Source: Chelatococcus sambhunathii (lineage in GTDB: Bacteria; Pseudomonadota; Alphaproteobacteria; Rhizobiales; Methylopilaceae). Taken from it: DNA of 46,074 nucleotides. The notes below the pieces were generated by a model. The model was not told the origin of the DNA, searched no databases, and saw nothing but the letters and a program-made list of their open reading frames with translations. The stretch lies in NCBI GenBank assembly GCA_031316315.1, contig JADBEO010000034.1, positions 1 to 46,074 on the forward strand. Direction: 5' to 3'. Below are positions 26,013 through 33,836 of this stretch, piece after piece. Numbering within the stretch: position 1 is the stretch's first letter; each line of letters starts with the position of its first letter. The position numbers and the translations under genes were made by a program.

Positions 26013-27011
26013 TCAGTTCGTCTGGGCGGTCTGCGTCGCCGGTCCGCGGACCGGCTGAGCCTGCGCCGAGCGCGAGGCGGGCTGCGGGGCTCGTCCCTGC
26101 TGGCGCGACGCCGCAGCCTGCTGTTGACGCTGCTCGGCCAGCGCCTTGTCGCGCCGCTCGGTGAAGCCCTGCGCGGCGCGGGCCATGACGCCGCCGTTGT
26201 TCGCGTTGACGACGGTCGTGGTCACCTGCGCGCCGGACGCGCCCTGGGGCTTGGCCGAAACCACGACCGGCGCCGGCTGCGGCTGGAGCTCGATGCGCTG
26301 GCGGCCGGAGCGGCTGGCCCGGGCGTACCGGACGGCCTTGGCGCGCGCGGACTTCGAGCGGTAGCTGCGCGCCGAGCGGGTCGACCGGCCCGAGCGCGAG
26401 GATTTCGTGGCCGGCTCCTCGATCTGCTCCTCGGCGGAAGCGACTTCGTCTCCAGCGTCCCCGCCCTCGGCCGGATCGAGCCCGACGACGATCGTCCAAT
26501 TGGCGTAGCCCTCGGCCGAGGGCGGCGGCAACGAGACGTTCTCCTCGACGTGCTGGAAGGAGACCTTCTGAACCCCCTCCGGCATCTCGACCTTGAGGTT
26601 GATCCGACGCGTCTCGATCTCGTGGCCGGAGGCGTCCTTGATCTGGATGGTCATCGGCGCGTCGACCTGCGCCGTGTCCTTCGCTTTCTTCCGGACGCTC
26701 TCGCCGACCACCCCGACCTTGACGATCGTCTCCGCGCCGAGATTGGCGCAGTCGCGCGCCAGGGCGTCGAGCGTCGCCTGCGCGCCGTCGGCCTTGCGGC
26801 TGTCGCCCGCGGGAGCGAGCGTCACGGTCGGACAATTCGGATCGTCCGCGGGCTTGGCCGCCACGCCGGCGGAGACAAGCTCCACCGCCTGCTGCGCGTC
26901 GCCGTCCGCCGGAGCGGCGGCCGTGCTGGAAGCTTCGATCGCGAACGCGCTCGTCGCCATCATCAGCGACGCCGCCAGGCCGCAAGCGGCCGTCCGGAAG
27001 AGCTCGGACAT
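26013..27011 (-). CDS. Exported protein with Arg/Ser- and Gln-rich tail
   Basis: A 332-aa protein, not recognised. A signal peptide (CGLAASLMMATSAFA) is followed by a folded-looking domain of about 130 residues: a Cys pair (PNCPTV, RDCANL), the strand ETIVKVGVVGES, and paired strands MTIQIKDASG and NLKVEMPEG, then ANWTIVVGL. After residue 190 it becomes low-complexity: SRSGRSTRSARSYRSKSARA, then Gln/Ala/Pro-rich to the end. The basic tail could bind anionic wall polymer or nucleic acid, which is inference. It has its own terminator and is preceded by a 320-bp repeat-bearing gap. Confidence 0.7.
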   Translation of the reverse strand: MSELFRTAACGLAASLMMATSAFAIEASSTAAAPADGDAQQAVELVSAGVAAKPADDPNCPTVTLAPAGDSRKADGAQATLDALARDCANLGAETIVKVGVVGESVRKKAKDTAQVDAPMTIQIKDASGHEIETRRINLKVEMPEGVQKVSFQHVEENVSLPPPSAEGYANWTIVVGLDPAEGGDAGDEVASAEEQIEEPATKSSRSGRSTRSARSYRSKSARAKAVRYARASRSGRQRIELQPQPAPVVVSAKPQGASGAQVTTTVVNANNGGVMARAAQGFTERRDKALAEQRQQQAAASRQQGRAPQPASRSAQAQPVRGPATQTAQTN

Positions 27012-27172
27012 GAATCAAACCTTAAGAAGTCTCTATGCGCCCCCTACCACATTAAATCCTTGGAGACGAATCGGGCCGAATTGCGGAAAGGCCGCAGTCA
27101 AGCGCGATTCGCAGAACTGGTCGCTCAAGACCTGCGCGGTCGCGCAAGAGAAAGCCGCGAGGCCGGCCGCCT

Positions 27173-27206
27173 CCCTCCCCTTTCAAAGGGGAGGGTAAGG
27201 GTGGGG
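27173..27206 (+). repeat. Intergenic palindrome, G-tract family copy 2
   Basis: An 11-bp stem CCCTCCCCTTT/AAAGGGGAGGG (27173-27183 with 27085-27195 family layout, arms 27173-27183 and 27185-27195) with a one-base loop is followed by TAAGGGTGGGG. It sits in the 321-bp gap 27012-27332, which otherwise shows no gene. Confidence 0.85.
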
Positions 27207-27254
27207 ATCGCTCAGAACTGCGCTCGACGCCCGGCGGGGAGCCTCGTCCGAAAA

Positions 27255-27292
27255 CCCACCCCACCCTTACCCTCCCCTGTCCCAGGGGAGGG
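27255..27292 (-). repeat. Intergenic palindrome, G-tract family copy 3 (inverted)
   Basis: The same unit in opposite orientation: CCCACCCCACCCTTA then CCCTCCCCTG and CAGGGGAGGG. With copy 2 it makes an inverted pair about 50 bp apart, so a transcript through both could fold into one long hairpin. Confidence 0.85.
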
Positions 27293-27332
27293 ATTCTGAG
27301 ACGGCGGCGCGAGAAGACCAACCGCGGCTGGT

Positions 27333-29120
27333 TCAGCCCTCGAGCGCTTCGAGCTCGCCGATCATGCGCTCGATCAGGCCGAGGCCCGACCGCCAGAAGG
27401 CGGGGTCGGCCGCGTCGAGGCCGAACGGCTTCAGCAGTTCCGAGTGATGCTTGGTGCCGCCGGCCGAGAGCAGCGCGAAGTAGCGCTCGGCGAAGCCCTC
27501 AGAGGCGTTCTCGTAGACCGCGTAGAGCGAGTTCACCAGACAGTCGCCGAAAGCGTAGGCGTAAACGTAGAACGGCGAGTGCGTGAAGTGGCTGATGTAG
27601 GTCCAGTAGGTTTCGTAGCCTTCCGTCAGCGCGATCGCCGGCCCGAGGCTTTCGGCCTGCACCTCCATCCAGAGCTCGCCAATGCGCTCGGCCGGAAGTT
27701 CGCCGATGCGGCGCTCGAGATGCACCTTCCGCTCGAAGCTGTAGAAGGCGATCTGGCGGACCACCGTGTTCAGCATGTCCTCGACCTTCTGGGCGAGCAT
27801 CGCCTTGCGCTGCGCCGCGTCGGTCGTGCGCGCGAGCATGGCGCGGAAGGTCAGCATCTCGCCGAACACCGAGGCGGTCTCGGCGAGCGTCAGCGGCGTC
27901 GGCGCCATCAGCGGGCCCTGCACGCCCGCCAGCACCTGATGGACGCCATGGCCGAGCTCGTGCGCGAGGGTCATCACGTCGCGCGGCCGGCCGAGATAGT
28001 TCAGCAGCACATAAGGATGCGCCGACGGCGTCGTCGGATGCGCGAAGGCGCCGGGCGCCTTGCCGGGCCGCGCCGGCGCGTCGATCCAGCGCTCGTCGAA
28101 GAAGCGGCGCGCGATGTCCGCCATCTTCGGCGCGAAGCCGCCATAGGCGGAGAGCACCGTGTCCTTCGCCTCCTCCCAGGGGATCGTGCGTGACGGCGCG
28201 GTCGGCAGCGGGGCGTTGCGATCCCAGTAGTTCAGCTTCTCCATGCCGAACCACTTCGCCTTCAGCCGGTAGTAGCGGTGCGACAGGCGCGGATAGGAGG
28301 CGCGGACGCTCTCGACCAGCGCGTCGACCACCTCGCGCTCGACGCGGTTCGACAGATGACGCGCGTCGGCGACGTCGGCGAAGCTCCGCCAGCGGTCCGA
28401 AATCTCCTTGTCCTTCGCGAGCACATTGGTGATCAGGCCGAAGGTCCGCGTGTTGGCGCTGAAGGTCTTCGCCAGGGCATGCGCCGCCTGTTCGCGCACG
28501 GCGCCGTCCGGATCCTGCAGCCTGTTGAGGGCCGGCTCGAGCGTCAGCGTATCGTCGCCGATCTCGAAGCGCATGGCCGAGACCGTTTCGTCGAACAGCC
28601 GCCGCCAGGCGCTCGCGCCGGTCTGCGCCTTCTCGTGGAAGAGTTGTTCGACTCGGTCCTCGAGCTGGTGCGGGCGCTCCTTGCGCACGTCGTCGAGGAA
28701 CGGCCGGTAGCGGGCCAGCCGCTCGTCCTCGAGCGCCCTGTCGAGCGTGGCGTCGTCGAGCCTGTTCAGCTCCAGGTTGAAGAACAGCAGATGCGACCAT
28801 ACGTCGGTCAGCTTCTCCTGCATGTCGCCGTAGAACTTGGAGCGCTTCGGGTCGGACGTGTCCTCCGAATAGACCAGCCCGGCATAGGACGCGACGCGCC
28901 CGGTGAGGTCGTCGATCGCCTCGTAGTCGATCACGGCCTGCGCGAGACCGCCTGCCTCCGCCAGCGCGAGAAGCTTGCCCTTGTAGGACGCCTCGAAGGC
29001 GCGCGCGTCGTTGAGGCAGCGCGCGAGGTCGCGCGCGAGCTCCGGCGCCTCGGTCGAGGCGTAGAGGTCCGCGAGGTTCCACTCCGGCAAGGCGCCGAGC
29101 ACGGCTTGGGGCTGCGACAA
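27333..29120 (-). CDS. pepF: M3-family oligoendopeptidase (PepF-like)
   Basis: A 595-aa zinc metallopeptidase, the length of PepF-type M3B enzymes. The catalytic motif LAHELGHGVHQVL (HExxH) is near residue 385, with a downstream Glu in PLTLAETASVFGEML as third ligand. These cytoplasmic enzymes degrade short peptides. The N-terminal half is helical. The start is taken as TTG at 29120, with GGAG nine bases upstream, giving SQPQAVLGALPEWNL; no ATG fits. The frame is open for another 660 bp upstream, but that overlaps vapBC and is not homologous. Confidence 0.9.
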   Translation of the reverse strand: MSQPQAVLGALPEWNLADLYASTEAPELARDLARCLNDARAFEASYKGKLLALAEAGGLAQAVIDYEAIDDLTGRVASYAGLVYSEDTSDPKRSKFYGDMQEKLTDVWSHLLFFNLELNRLDDATLDRALEDERLARYRPFLDDVRKERPHQLEDRVEQLFHEKAQTGASAWRRLFDETVSAMRFEIGDDTLTLEPALNRLQDPDGAVREQAAHALAKTFSANTRTFGLITNVLAKDKEISDRWRSFADVADARHLSNRVEREVVDALVESVRASYPRLSHRYYRLKAKWFGMEKLNYWDRNAPLPTAPSRTIPWEEAKDTVLSAYGGFAPKMADIARRFFDERWIDAPARPGKAPGAFAHPTTPSAHPYVLLNYLGRPRDVMTLAHELGHGVHQVLAGVQGPLMAPTPLTLAETASVFGEMLTFRAMLARTTDAAQRKAMLAQKVEDMLNTVVRQIAFYSFERKVHLERRIGELPAERIGELWMEVQAESLGPAIALTEGYETYWTYISHFTHSPFYVYAYAFGDCLVNSLYAVYENASEGFAERYFALLSAGGTKHHSELLKPFGLDAADPAFWRSGLGLIERMIGELEALEG

Positions 29121-29209
29121 GAGGCGTGTCTCCGGTTTCGGGAGGCGTTCGGGGTCGCGCTGAGATATCGCAAGGCGGGGACGCGCGATCAATGGCGCCG
29201 GCGTGGGCC

Positions 29210-29647
29210 CTAGCTGTGCGCATCCTGATCGGAGCCGGAGCTTGGGGCCAGCCAGTTCTCGACTTGCAGATCGCGAACCCGCGCAAACTCGCTGGCGTTC
29301 GCTGTCACCAGCACCGCTCCAATCGAACGCGCATGGGCGGCGATGAGCAGATCGTTGGCCCCGATCGGCTTGCCTGCGGCCTCCAATTCGGCGCGAATGT
29401 CGCCGTACTCGGCGTCGGCAGGCGCATCCAGCGCGATGACCTGGACGCTTTCGAGGATCGCCTCGATCTGGGCGCGCAGTCGTGGCGACCCCTTCTTCGC
29501 GCAGCCGTAGCGCAACTCGGCCGCGGTGATGATGCTGACGCAGATCGCATCCGCACCGATCTCGCCGACGCGTTCGGCGACCGGACCTTGTGGGTTTCGC
29601 GCCAGATCGGACACGATACTCGTATCCAACATATACTGCCGGCTCAT
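29210..29647 (-). CDS. vapC: VapC-type PIN toxin
   Basis: A 145-aa PIN ribonuclease of the VapC type. Acidic residues are Asp8 in MLDTSIVSDL, Glu44 in AAELRYG and Asp99 in GANDLLIAAHA, with Asn117 in VTANASEF at the fourth position. VapC toxins cleave tRNA or rRNA when freed from VapB. It overlaps vapB by 4 nt (ATGA), which couples translation. It sits between pepF and a sigma-54 activator, a typical scattered location for such modules. Confidence 0.93.
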   Translation of the reverse strand: MSRQYMLDTSIVSDLARNPQGPVAERVGEIGADAICVSIITAAELRYGCAKKGSPRLRAQIEAILESVQVIALDAPADAEYGDIRAELEAAGKPIGANDLLIAAHARSIGAVLVTANASEFARVRDLQVENWLAPSSGSDQDAHS

Positions 29648-29904
29648 AGGTCGACGGATTTCGGCGGCAACAAGGTCTCGTCGACGTCCGGAAACTCGTC
29701 CTCCGGCGCCAGCGGCCGTAGCTCCGCCAGCACCTCCAGCAGGTTCTTGCGTCGGACCGGTTCGAGAATAAGCCGCTCGCCATCCCGGTGGATCATCACC
29801 CTGTCGCCCGGAAGTTCGAAATCGGCCGGGATCCGCACCGCCTGGCTCTTGTTGTTTCGGAAGAGCCTTGCCTCCCTGGACGCAGAAGGATCATAAGGCG
29901 CCAT
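29644..29904 (-). CDS. vapB: VapB-type antitoxin
   Basis: About 86 aa. The N-terminal half has the AbrB/SpoVT swapped-hairpin pattern: ARLFRNNKSQAVRIPADFEL, GDRVMIHRDGERLILEP. The C-terminus is acidic (PEDEFPDVDETLLPP) and would wrap the toxin. A strong AGGAGG lies five bases before the ATG at 29904. The longer frame from 30009 is rejected since it crosses the operator. Confidence 0.93.
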   Translation of the reverse strand: MAPYDPSASREARLFRNNKSQAVRIPADFELPGDRVMIHRDGERLILEPVRRKNLLEVLAELRPLAPEDEFPDVDETLLPPKSVDL

Positions 29905-29916
29905 TTCGGCCTCCTT

Positions 29917-29936
29917 GCATATGCAGAAGCATATAC
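29917..29936 (-). promoter_or_regulatory. Candidate vapBC operator
   Basis: GCATATGC (29917-29924) and GCATATAC (29929-29936) form a near-perfect inverted repeat around AGAA, starting 13 bp upstream of vapB and next to its ribosome-binding site. Such palindromes are where VapBC complexes repress their own operon. Confidence 0.65.
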
Positions 29937-30102
29937 ACGCGGCGCCCGTTCTTGCAAGCAATTCGGTGAGCGCCCCAACTTTGGAACCCGCGCACACCGA
30001 CGGCGACACGTCGGAGGCGGGTTAAGCGCGCGTTTACCCTGCGGGCCGATGCTTCCGCGAGGTCCGGCGGCCGGTCCGCCGACGTTTCGCGAAAGCCCCT
30101 TG

Positions 30103-31596
30103 ATGAGCGCAGTCGTCCTGATCGTCGATGACGACCCGGTTCAGCGCCGCCTGCTCGAAGGCCAGTTGCGTCGCCTCGGACATGAAGCGCGCACGGCCGA
30201 GGACGGGGCCGGCGCGATCGACGCGCTGACGACGCCGGGCGCGGCCTACGACCTCGTCTTCCTCGACCTGACCATGCCCGGGATGGACGGTCTCGCGGTT
30301 CTCGCGCGCATGCGCGAACTCGGACTGTCGACGCCGGTGATCGTGGAGACGGCGAACGGCTCGATCGACGCCGTGGTGCAGGCGATGCGCGCCGGCGCGG
30401 TCGACTTCGTGGTCAAGCCCGTCGGGCCCGAGCGGCTGCAGGTCTCGATCCGCAACGCGCTCAAGACCGACGCGCTCGCCGGGGAGGTCCGGCGCATGAG
30501 CCGGCGCGCCGCCGGCACCCTCACCTTCCGCGACCTGCCGACCCGCTCACGCGAGATGGCCGAGATCCTGCGCCTCGCCGAGCGTGCGGCCGGGTCCGGC
30601 ATCCCGGTCCTGATCGAGGGCGAGTCCGGCGTCGGCAAGGAGCTTCTGGCGCGCGCGATCGCGGGCTCCAGCGAGCGGCGCGGAAAGCCCTTCGTCGCGG
30701 TGAACTGCGGCGCCCTGCCCGCGAACCTCGTCGAATCGATCCTGTTCGGGCACGAGAAGGGCGCCTTCACCGGCGCGACCGAGCGCCGGCTCGGCAAGTT
30801 CGCCGAAGCCCACGGCGGGACGCTGTTTCTCGACGAGATCGGCGAGCTGCCGGCGGACGCGCAGGTCAAGCTGCTGCGCGCCGTCCAAGAGGGCGAGATC
30901 GACCCGGTCGGCGCCAAACGGCCCCAGAAGGTCGACATCCGCCTGATCTCCGCGACCAACCGCGACCTCGTCGCGCAGGTCCGCGACGGCCGTTTCCGCG
31001 AGGACCTGTTCTATCGGCTGAGCGTGTTCCCGCTGCGCCTGCCGGCGCTGCGCGACCGCAGATCGGACATTGGCGACCTCGCCCGCCGGTTTCTCGCGCG
31101 CTTCGCCGCCGAGGTCGAAAGGCCGATCACCGGCCTCGCCCCGGAGACGCTCGCGCTGCTCGACCGCTACGACTGGCCGGGCAACGTGCGCGAACTCGAG
31201 AACGCCGTGTTCCGCGCCGTGGTGCTGTCCGACGGGCCCGATCTCGCGCCGGCCGACTTTCCGCAGGTCTGCGCGGCTCTGGGCGAGGCCCCCGCGCCTG
31301 CGGCGAGAGCGCGCGAGCTCGAACCTTCCGGCGAGACCGTGCGACACACCTTCATAGCGACCGAGCGGGAAGGCCCGGCGCTTGCGCTGACCGAACCAAC
31401 TGGGGCGCTGAGAACCTTGGAATCGCTCGAGGCCGACGTGATCCGCCACGCCATCCGCCATCTCGACGGACAGATGACCGAGGTCGCCCGTCGCCTCGGA
31501 ATCGGCCGTTCCACGCTCTATCGCCGGCTGAAGGATCTCGGGATCGATCAGGATTGTGGCGACGGCGACACGAGCGCCGACGAAGCCGCCGCATAA
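30103..31596 (+). CDS. Sigma-54-dependent response regulator
   Basis: A 497-aa NtrC-type activator. The receiver domain shows IVDDDPV and phosphoacceptor Asp in VFLDLTMPG. The AAA+ domain has Walker A GESGVGKE, the sigma-54 contact loop GAFTGA and Walker B LFLDEIGELP. A Fis-type helix-turn-helix ends it (MTEVARRLGIGRSTLYRRL). No histidine kinase is nearby, so it is an orphan. The ATG at 30103 begins exactly at the receiver domain. The L,D-transpeptidase starts about 80 bp downstream. Confidence 0.95.
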   Translation: MSAVVLIVDDDPVQRRLLEGQLRRLGHEARTAEDGAGAIDALTTPGAAYDLVFLDLTMPGMDGLAVLARMRELGLSTPVIVETANGSIDAVVQAMRAGAVDFVVKPVGPERLQVSIRNALKTDALAGEVRRMSRRAAGTLTFRDLPTRSREMAEILRLAERAAGSGIPVLIEGESGVGKELLARAIAGSSERRGKPFVAVNCGALPANLVESILFGHEKGAFTGATERRLGKFAEAHGGTLFLDEIGELPADAQVKLLRAVQEGEIDPVGAKRPQKVDIRLISATNRDLVAQVRDGRFREDLFYRLSVFPLRLPALRDRRSDIGDLARRFLARFAAEVERPITGLAPETLALLDRYDWPGNVRELENAVFRAVVLSDGPDLAPADFPQVCAALGEAPAPAARARELEPSGETVRHTFIATEREGPALALTEPTGALRTLESLEADVIRHAIRHLDGQMTEVARRLGIGRSTLYRRLKDLGIDQDCGDGDTSADEAAA

Positions 31597-31675
31597 AACG
31601 ATCGTGTCCGACGACATTGTTGAATTCAGTCCCGGAGCGCCGCATCGTCGCCCGGTACGACAAAGGATGAAGCCG

Positions 31676-33592
31676 ATGGCAGCCTCCACTCTAGCGTCCG
31701 GCCGTCGGCGGCCCTTTGTCATGCGCGCGTCCGGCCTGTTCGGCGCAGCGGCGATGTGCGCGCTCATCGTCGGCTCGGCGCAGGCAGAGAACCGCGCCGA
31801 CCCGGTCGCCGCCGCCGCGCCCGATCCGCTCTACAATCCGCCGGCCGTCGGCGACCGCGACTTCTCGACCGGCGCGCTCGCGGACCCCGCAGCGACTCCG
31901 GCCCCGGCAGCGACCGCGCCGGCCCAGTCCCAGCCGCCTGCGCCCGAGCTGACCAACCTCGCGCCGCTCCCGGCGGCGGTCATGGCGACCCTTGGGGACC
32001 CGGCGTTCAAGCTGTCACAGGGCGACCGCGACGCGCTCAAGACCTTCTACGCCGCCCGCCAGGGGGCGCCGTTCTGGATCTCGAACGATCGCTTCACCGA
32101 CAAGGCCGAGGCGGCCAAGGCGCGCATCGCCAAGGCGGCCGAGGACGGGCTCGACCCGAAGGCGTTCAAGCTGCCGGCGCCGCCCGCGGACGCGACGCCG
32201 TCCGAGGTCGCTCAGGCCGAGATCCGCATGTCCGTCGCCGCGCTCGCCTATGGCCGGCAGGCCTGGGGCGGACGGATCACCCCGAGCTCGATCAGCCCGC
32301 TCGTCACCGCTCAGCCGACGCCGTTCGACGCGCAGGCTGCGCTCGCCTCGCTTGACCAGAGCCACGACGTCGCGGCGACGCTCGACGGCTTCAACCCGCA
32401 GCACCCGCAGTTCCAGGAGCTTCGCAAGCTGCTCGCGGCCGCCCGCGGCGCGCAAGGCGAGGTCCAGGAGTTGCCGCGCATCCCTGCCGGCAAGCTGCTG
32501 GAGCCGGGCGGCGAGGACCCCCGCGTCCCCGCGCTGCGCAAGCGCCTCGGCCTGTCGGGCGCCCCTGACGATCTCTACTACGACAGCGAGCTCGAGCAGG
32601 CCGTCGTCGCGTTCCAGAAGCAGAACAAGATCGGCGCCTCCGGCCTCGTCAACAAGGTCACCATCAGGGCGCTGAACGCCGGCTCGCATCCGCGCGGCGA
32701 CGCCGAGCTGATCGAGCTCAACATGGAGCGCTGGCGCTGGATGCCGCGCGATCTCGGCGCCAAGCACGTCTTCGTCGACATCCCGGTCTTCCGCCTCCAC
32801 ATCATGGAGGACGGCCGCTCGACCTACGACACCCGCGTCATCGTCGGAAAGGCGACCAACCAGACGCCAGTGTTCTCCGACGAGATCGACCACATCGTCG
32901 TCAATCCCTACTGGAATGTCCCCTCGACCATCGCGCTGAAGGAGATGCAAGGCTCCTCGCTGCGCGGCTTCGAGGTCGTGGACAGCCGTGGCCGCAAGGT
33001 CGAGGACTTCAGCTGGGAGGACGTGAAGGCCAACCGGGTGCGCATCCGCCAGCCGCCGGGCGAGCGCAATGCGCTCGGCCACATCAAGTTCATGTTCCCG
33101 AACAAGCACTCGGTCTACCTGCACGACACCTCTTCGCGCTCGCTGTTCGAGAAGAGCGCCCGCGCGATGAGCCATGGCTGCGTTCGCGTCGACCGGCCGC
33201 TCGAATTCGCCGACGCCCTGTCGGGCGATCAGGGCCTCTCCGGCTCGAAGCTCAAGTCGATGATCGGCGGCAAGGAGCGTAGCCTGACGCTGTCGCGGAA
33301 GATCCCGGTCCACCTGACCTACTTCACCGCCTGGGTCGACCCCAACGGCAAGCTGGAGACGCGCGACGACCTTTACGGCCTCGACGGCCGCCTCAGGCTC
33401 GCGCTCAGGGGCGAGCCGCTGCCGCCGCTGCCGAAAGACGAGGCGCCGCGGGTCATCGCCAAGCCGAAGCCCAAACCGAAGCCCGCGCCTGCGCCGGAAG
33501 AGACGGTGGCCTCCGCCGTTCCGGCCCCCGCGCCGGAGCGTCCCAAGTCGGTCAACTGGATCCACAGGCTCTTCGGGGTTGATTCGCGCTGA
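31676..33592 (+). CDS. Murein L,D-transpeptidase (YcbB/LdtD-like)
   Basis: About 638 aa. A signal peptide (SGLFGAAAMCALIVGSAQA), a helical scaffold domain, a peptidoglycan-binding domain (VPALRKRLGLSG, LEQAVVAFQKQNKIG) and a YkuD catalytic domain with Cys in MSHGCVRVDRPLEFA. It would form 3-3 (mDAP-mDAP) crosslinks or attach proteins to the wall. The C-terminus adds a Lys/Pro tail (KPKPKPKPAPAPEE). The ATG at 31676 is preferred (AAGGA eight bases upstream); an ATG at 31667 overlaps that site. It has its own terminator. Confidence 0.92.
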   Translation: MAASTLASGRRRPFVMRASGLFGAAAMCALIVGSAQAENRADPVAAAAPDPLYNPPAVGDRDFSTGALADPAATPAPAATAPAQSQPPAPELTNLAPLPAAVMATLGDPAFKLSQGDRDALKTFYAARQGAPFWISNDRFTDKAEAAKARIAKAAEDGLDPKAFKLPAPPADATPSEVAQAEIRMSVAALAYGRQAWGGRITPSSISPLVTAQPTPFDAQAALASLDQSHDVAATLDGFNPQHPQFQELRKLLAAARGAQGEVQELPRIPAGKLLEPGGEDPRVPALRKRLGLSGAPDDLYYDSELEQAVVAFQKQNKIGASGLVNKVTIRALNAGSHPRGDAELIELNMERWRWMPRDLGAKHVFVDIPVFRLHIMEDGRSTYDTRVIVGKATNQTPVFSDEIDHIVVNPYWNVPSTIALKEMQGSSLRGFEVVDSRGRKVEDFSWEDVKANRVRIRQPPGERNALGHIKFMFPNKHSVYLHDTSSRSLFEKSARAMSHGCVRVDRPLEFADALSGDQGLSGSKLKSMIGGKERSLTLSRKIPVHLTYFTAWVDPNGKLETRDDLYGLDGRLRLALRGEPLPPLPKDEAPRVIAKPKPKPKPAPAPEETVASAVPAPAPERPKSVNWIHRLFGVDSR

Positions 33593-33628
33593 CGCCGATC
33601 AATCCGGAATCGTGTTGAAAAAGAGAAC

Positions 33629-33673
33629 GCCAGCGCCTTTTCGCCATGATGCGGTAAAAAGGCGCTGGCTTTT
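33629..33673 (+). terminator. Intrinsic terminator of the L,D-transpeptidase gene
   Basis: A perfect 13-bp stem (33629-33641 with 33657-33669, arms GCCAGCGCCTTTT and AAAAGGCGCTGGC) with a 15-nt loop is followed by TTTT. The next gene, mepK-like, must then have its own promoter. Confidence 0.85.
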
Positions 33674-33836
33674 CCGGGAACCTGCGTCTAGGAAGGCACA
33701 GATCGGGGGATCGGGGGCCGGTTTTTCCGCAGTTGGTCACTGCGTGTTAACCACCCTCGCTGAAACTTTGTTGATCAATCGCGGCGTACGAACGCTCGGG
33801 GCGTCGCCGGTGGTCTCATAGGGTCAGGACGGATCA

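Noticed and set aside
29121-29783. N-terminal extension of the M3 peptidase to 816 aa
   Set aside because: The extension overlaps vapC and vapB in another frame and is Arg-rich; homology-like sequence begins at about 29120.
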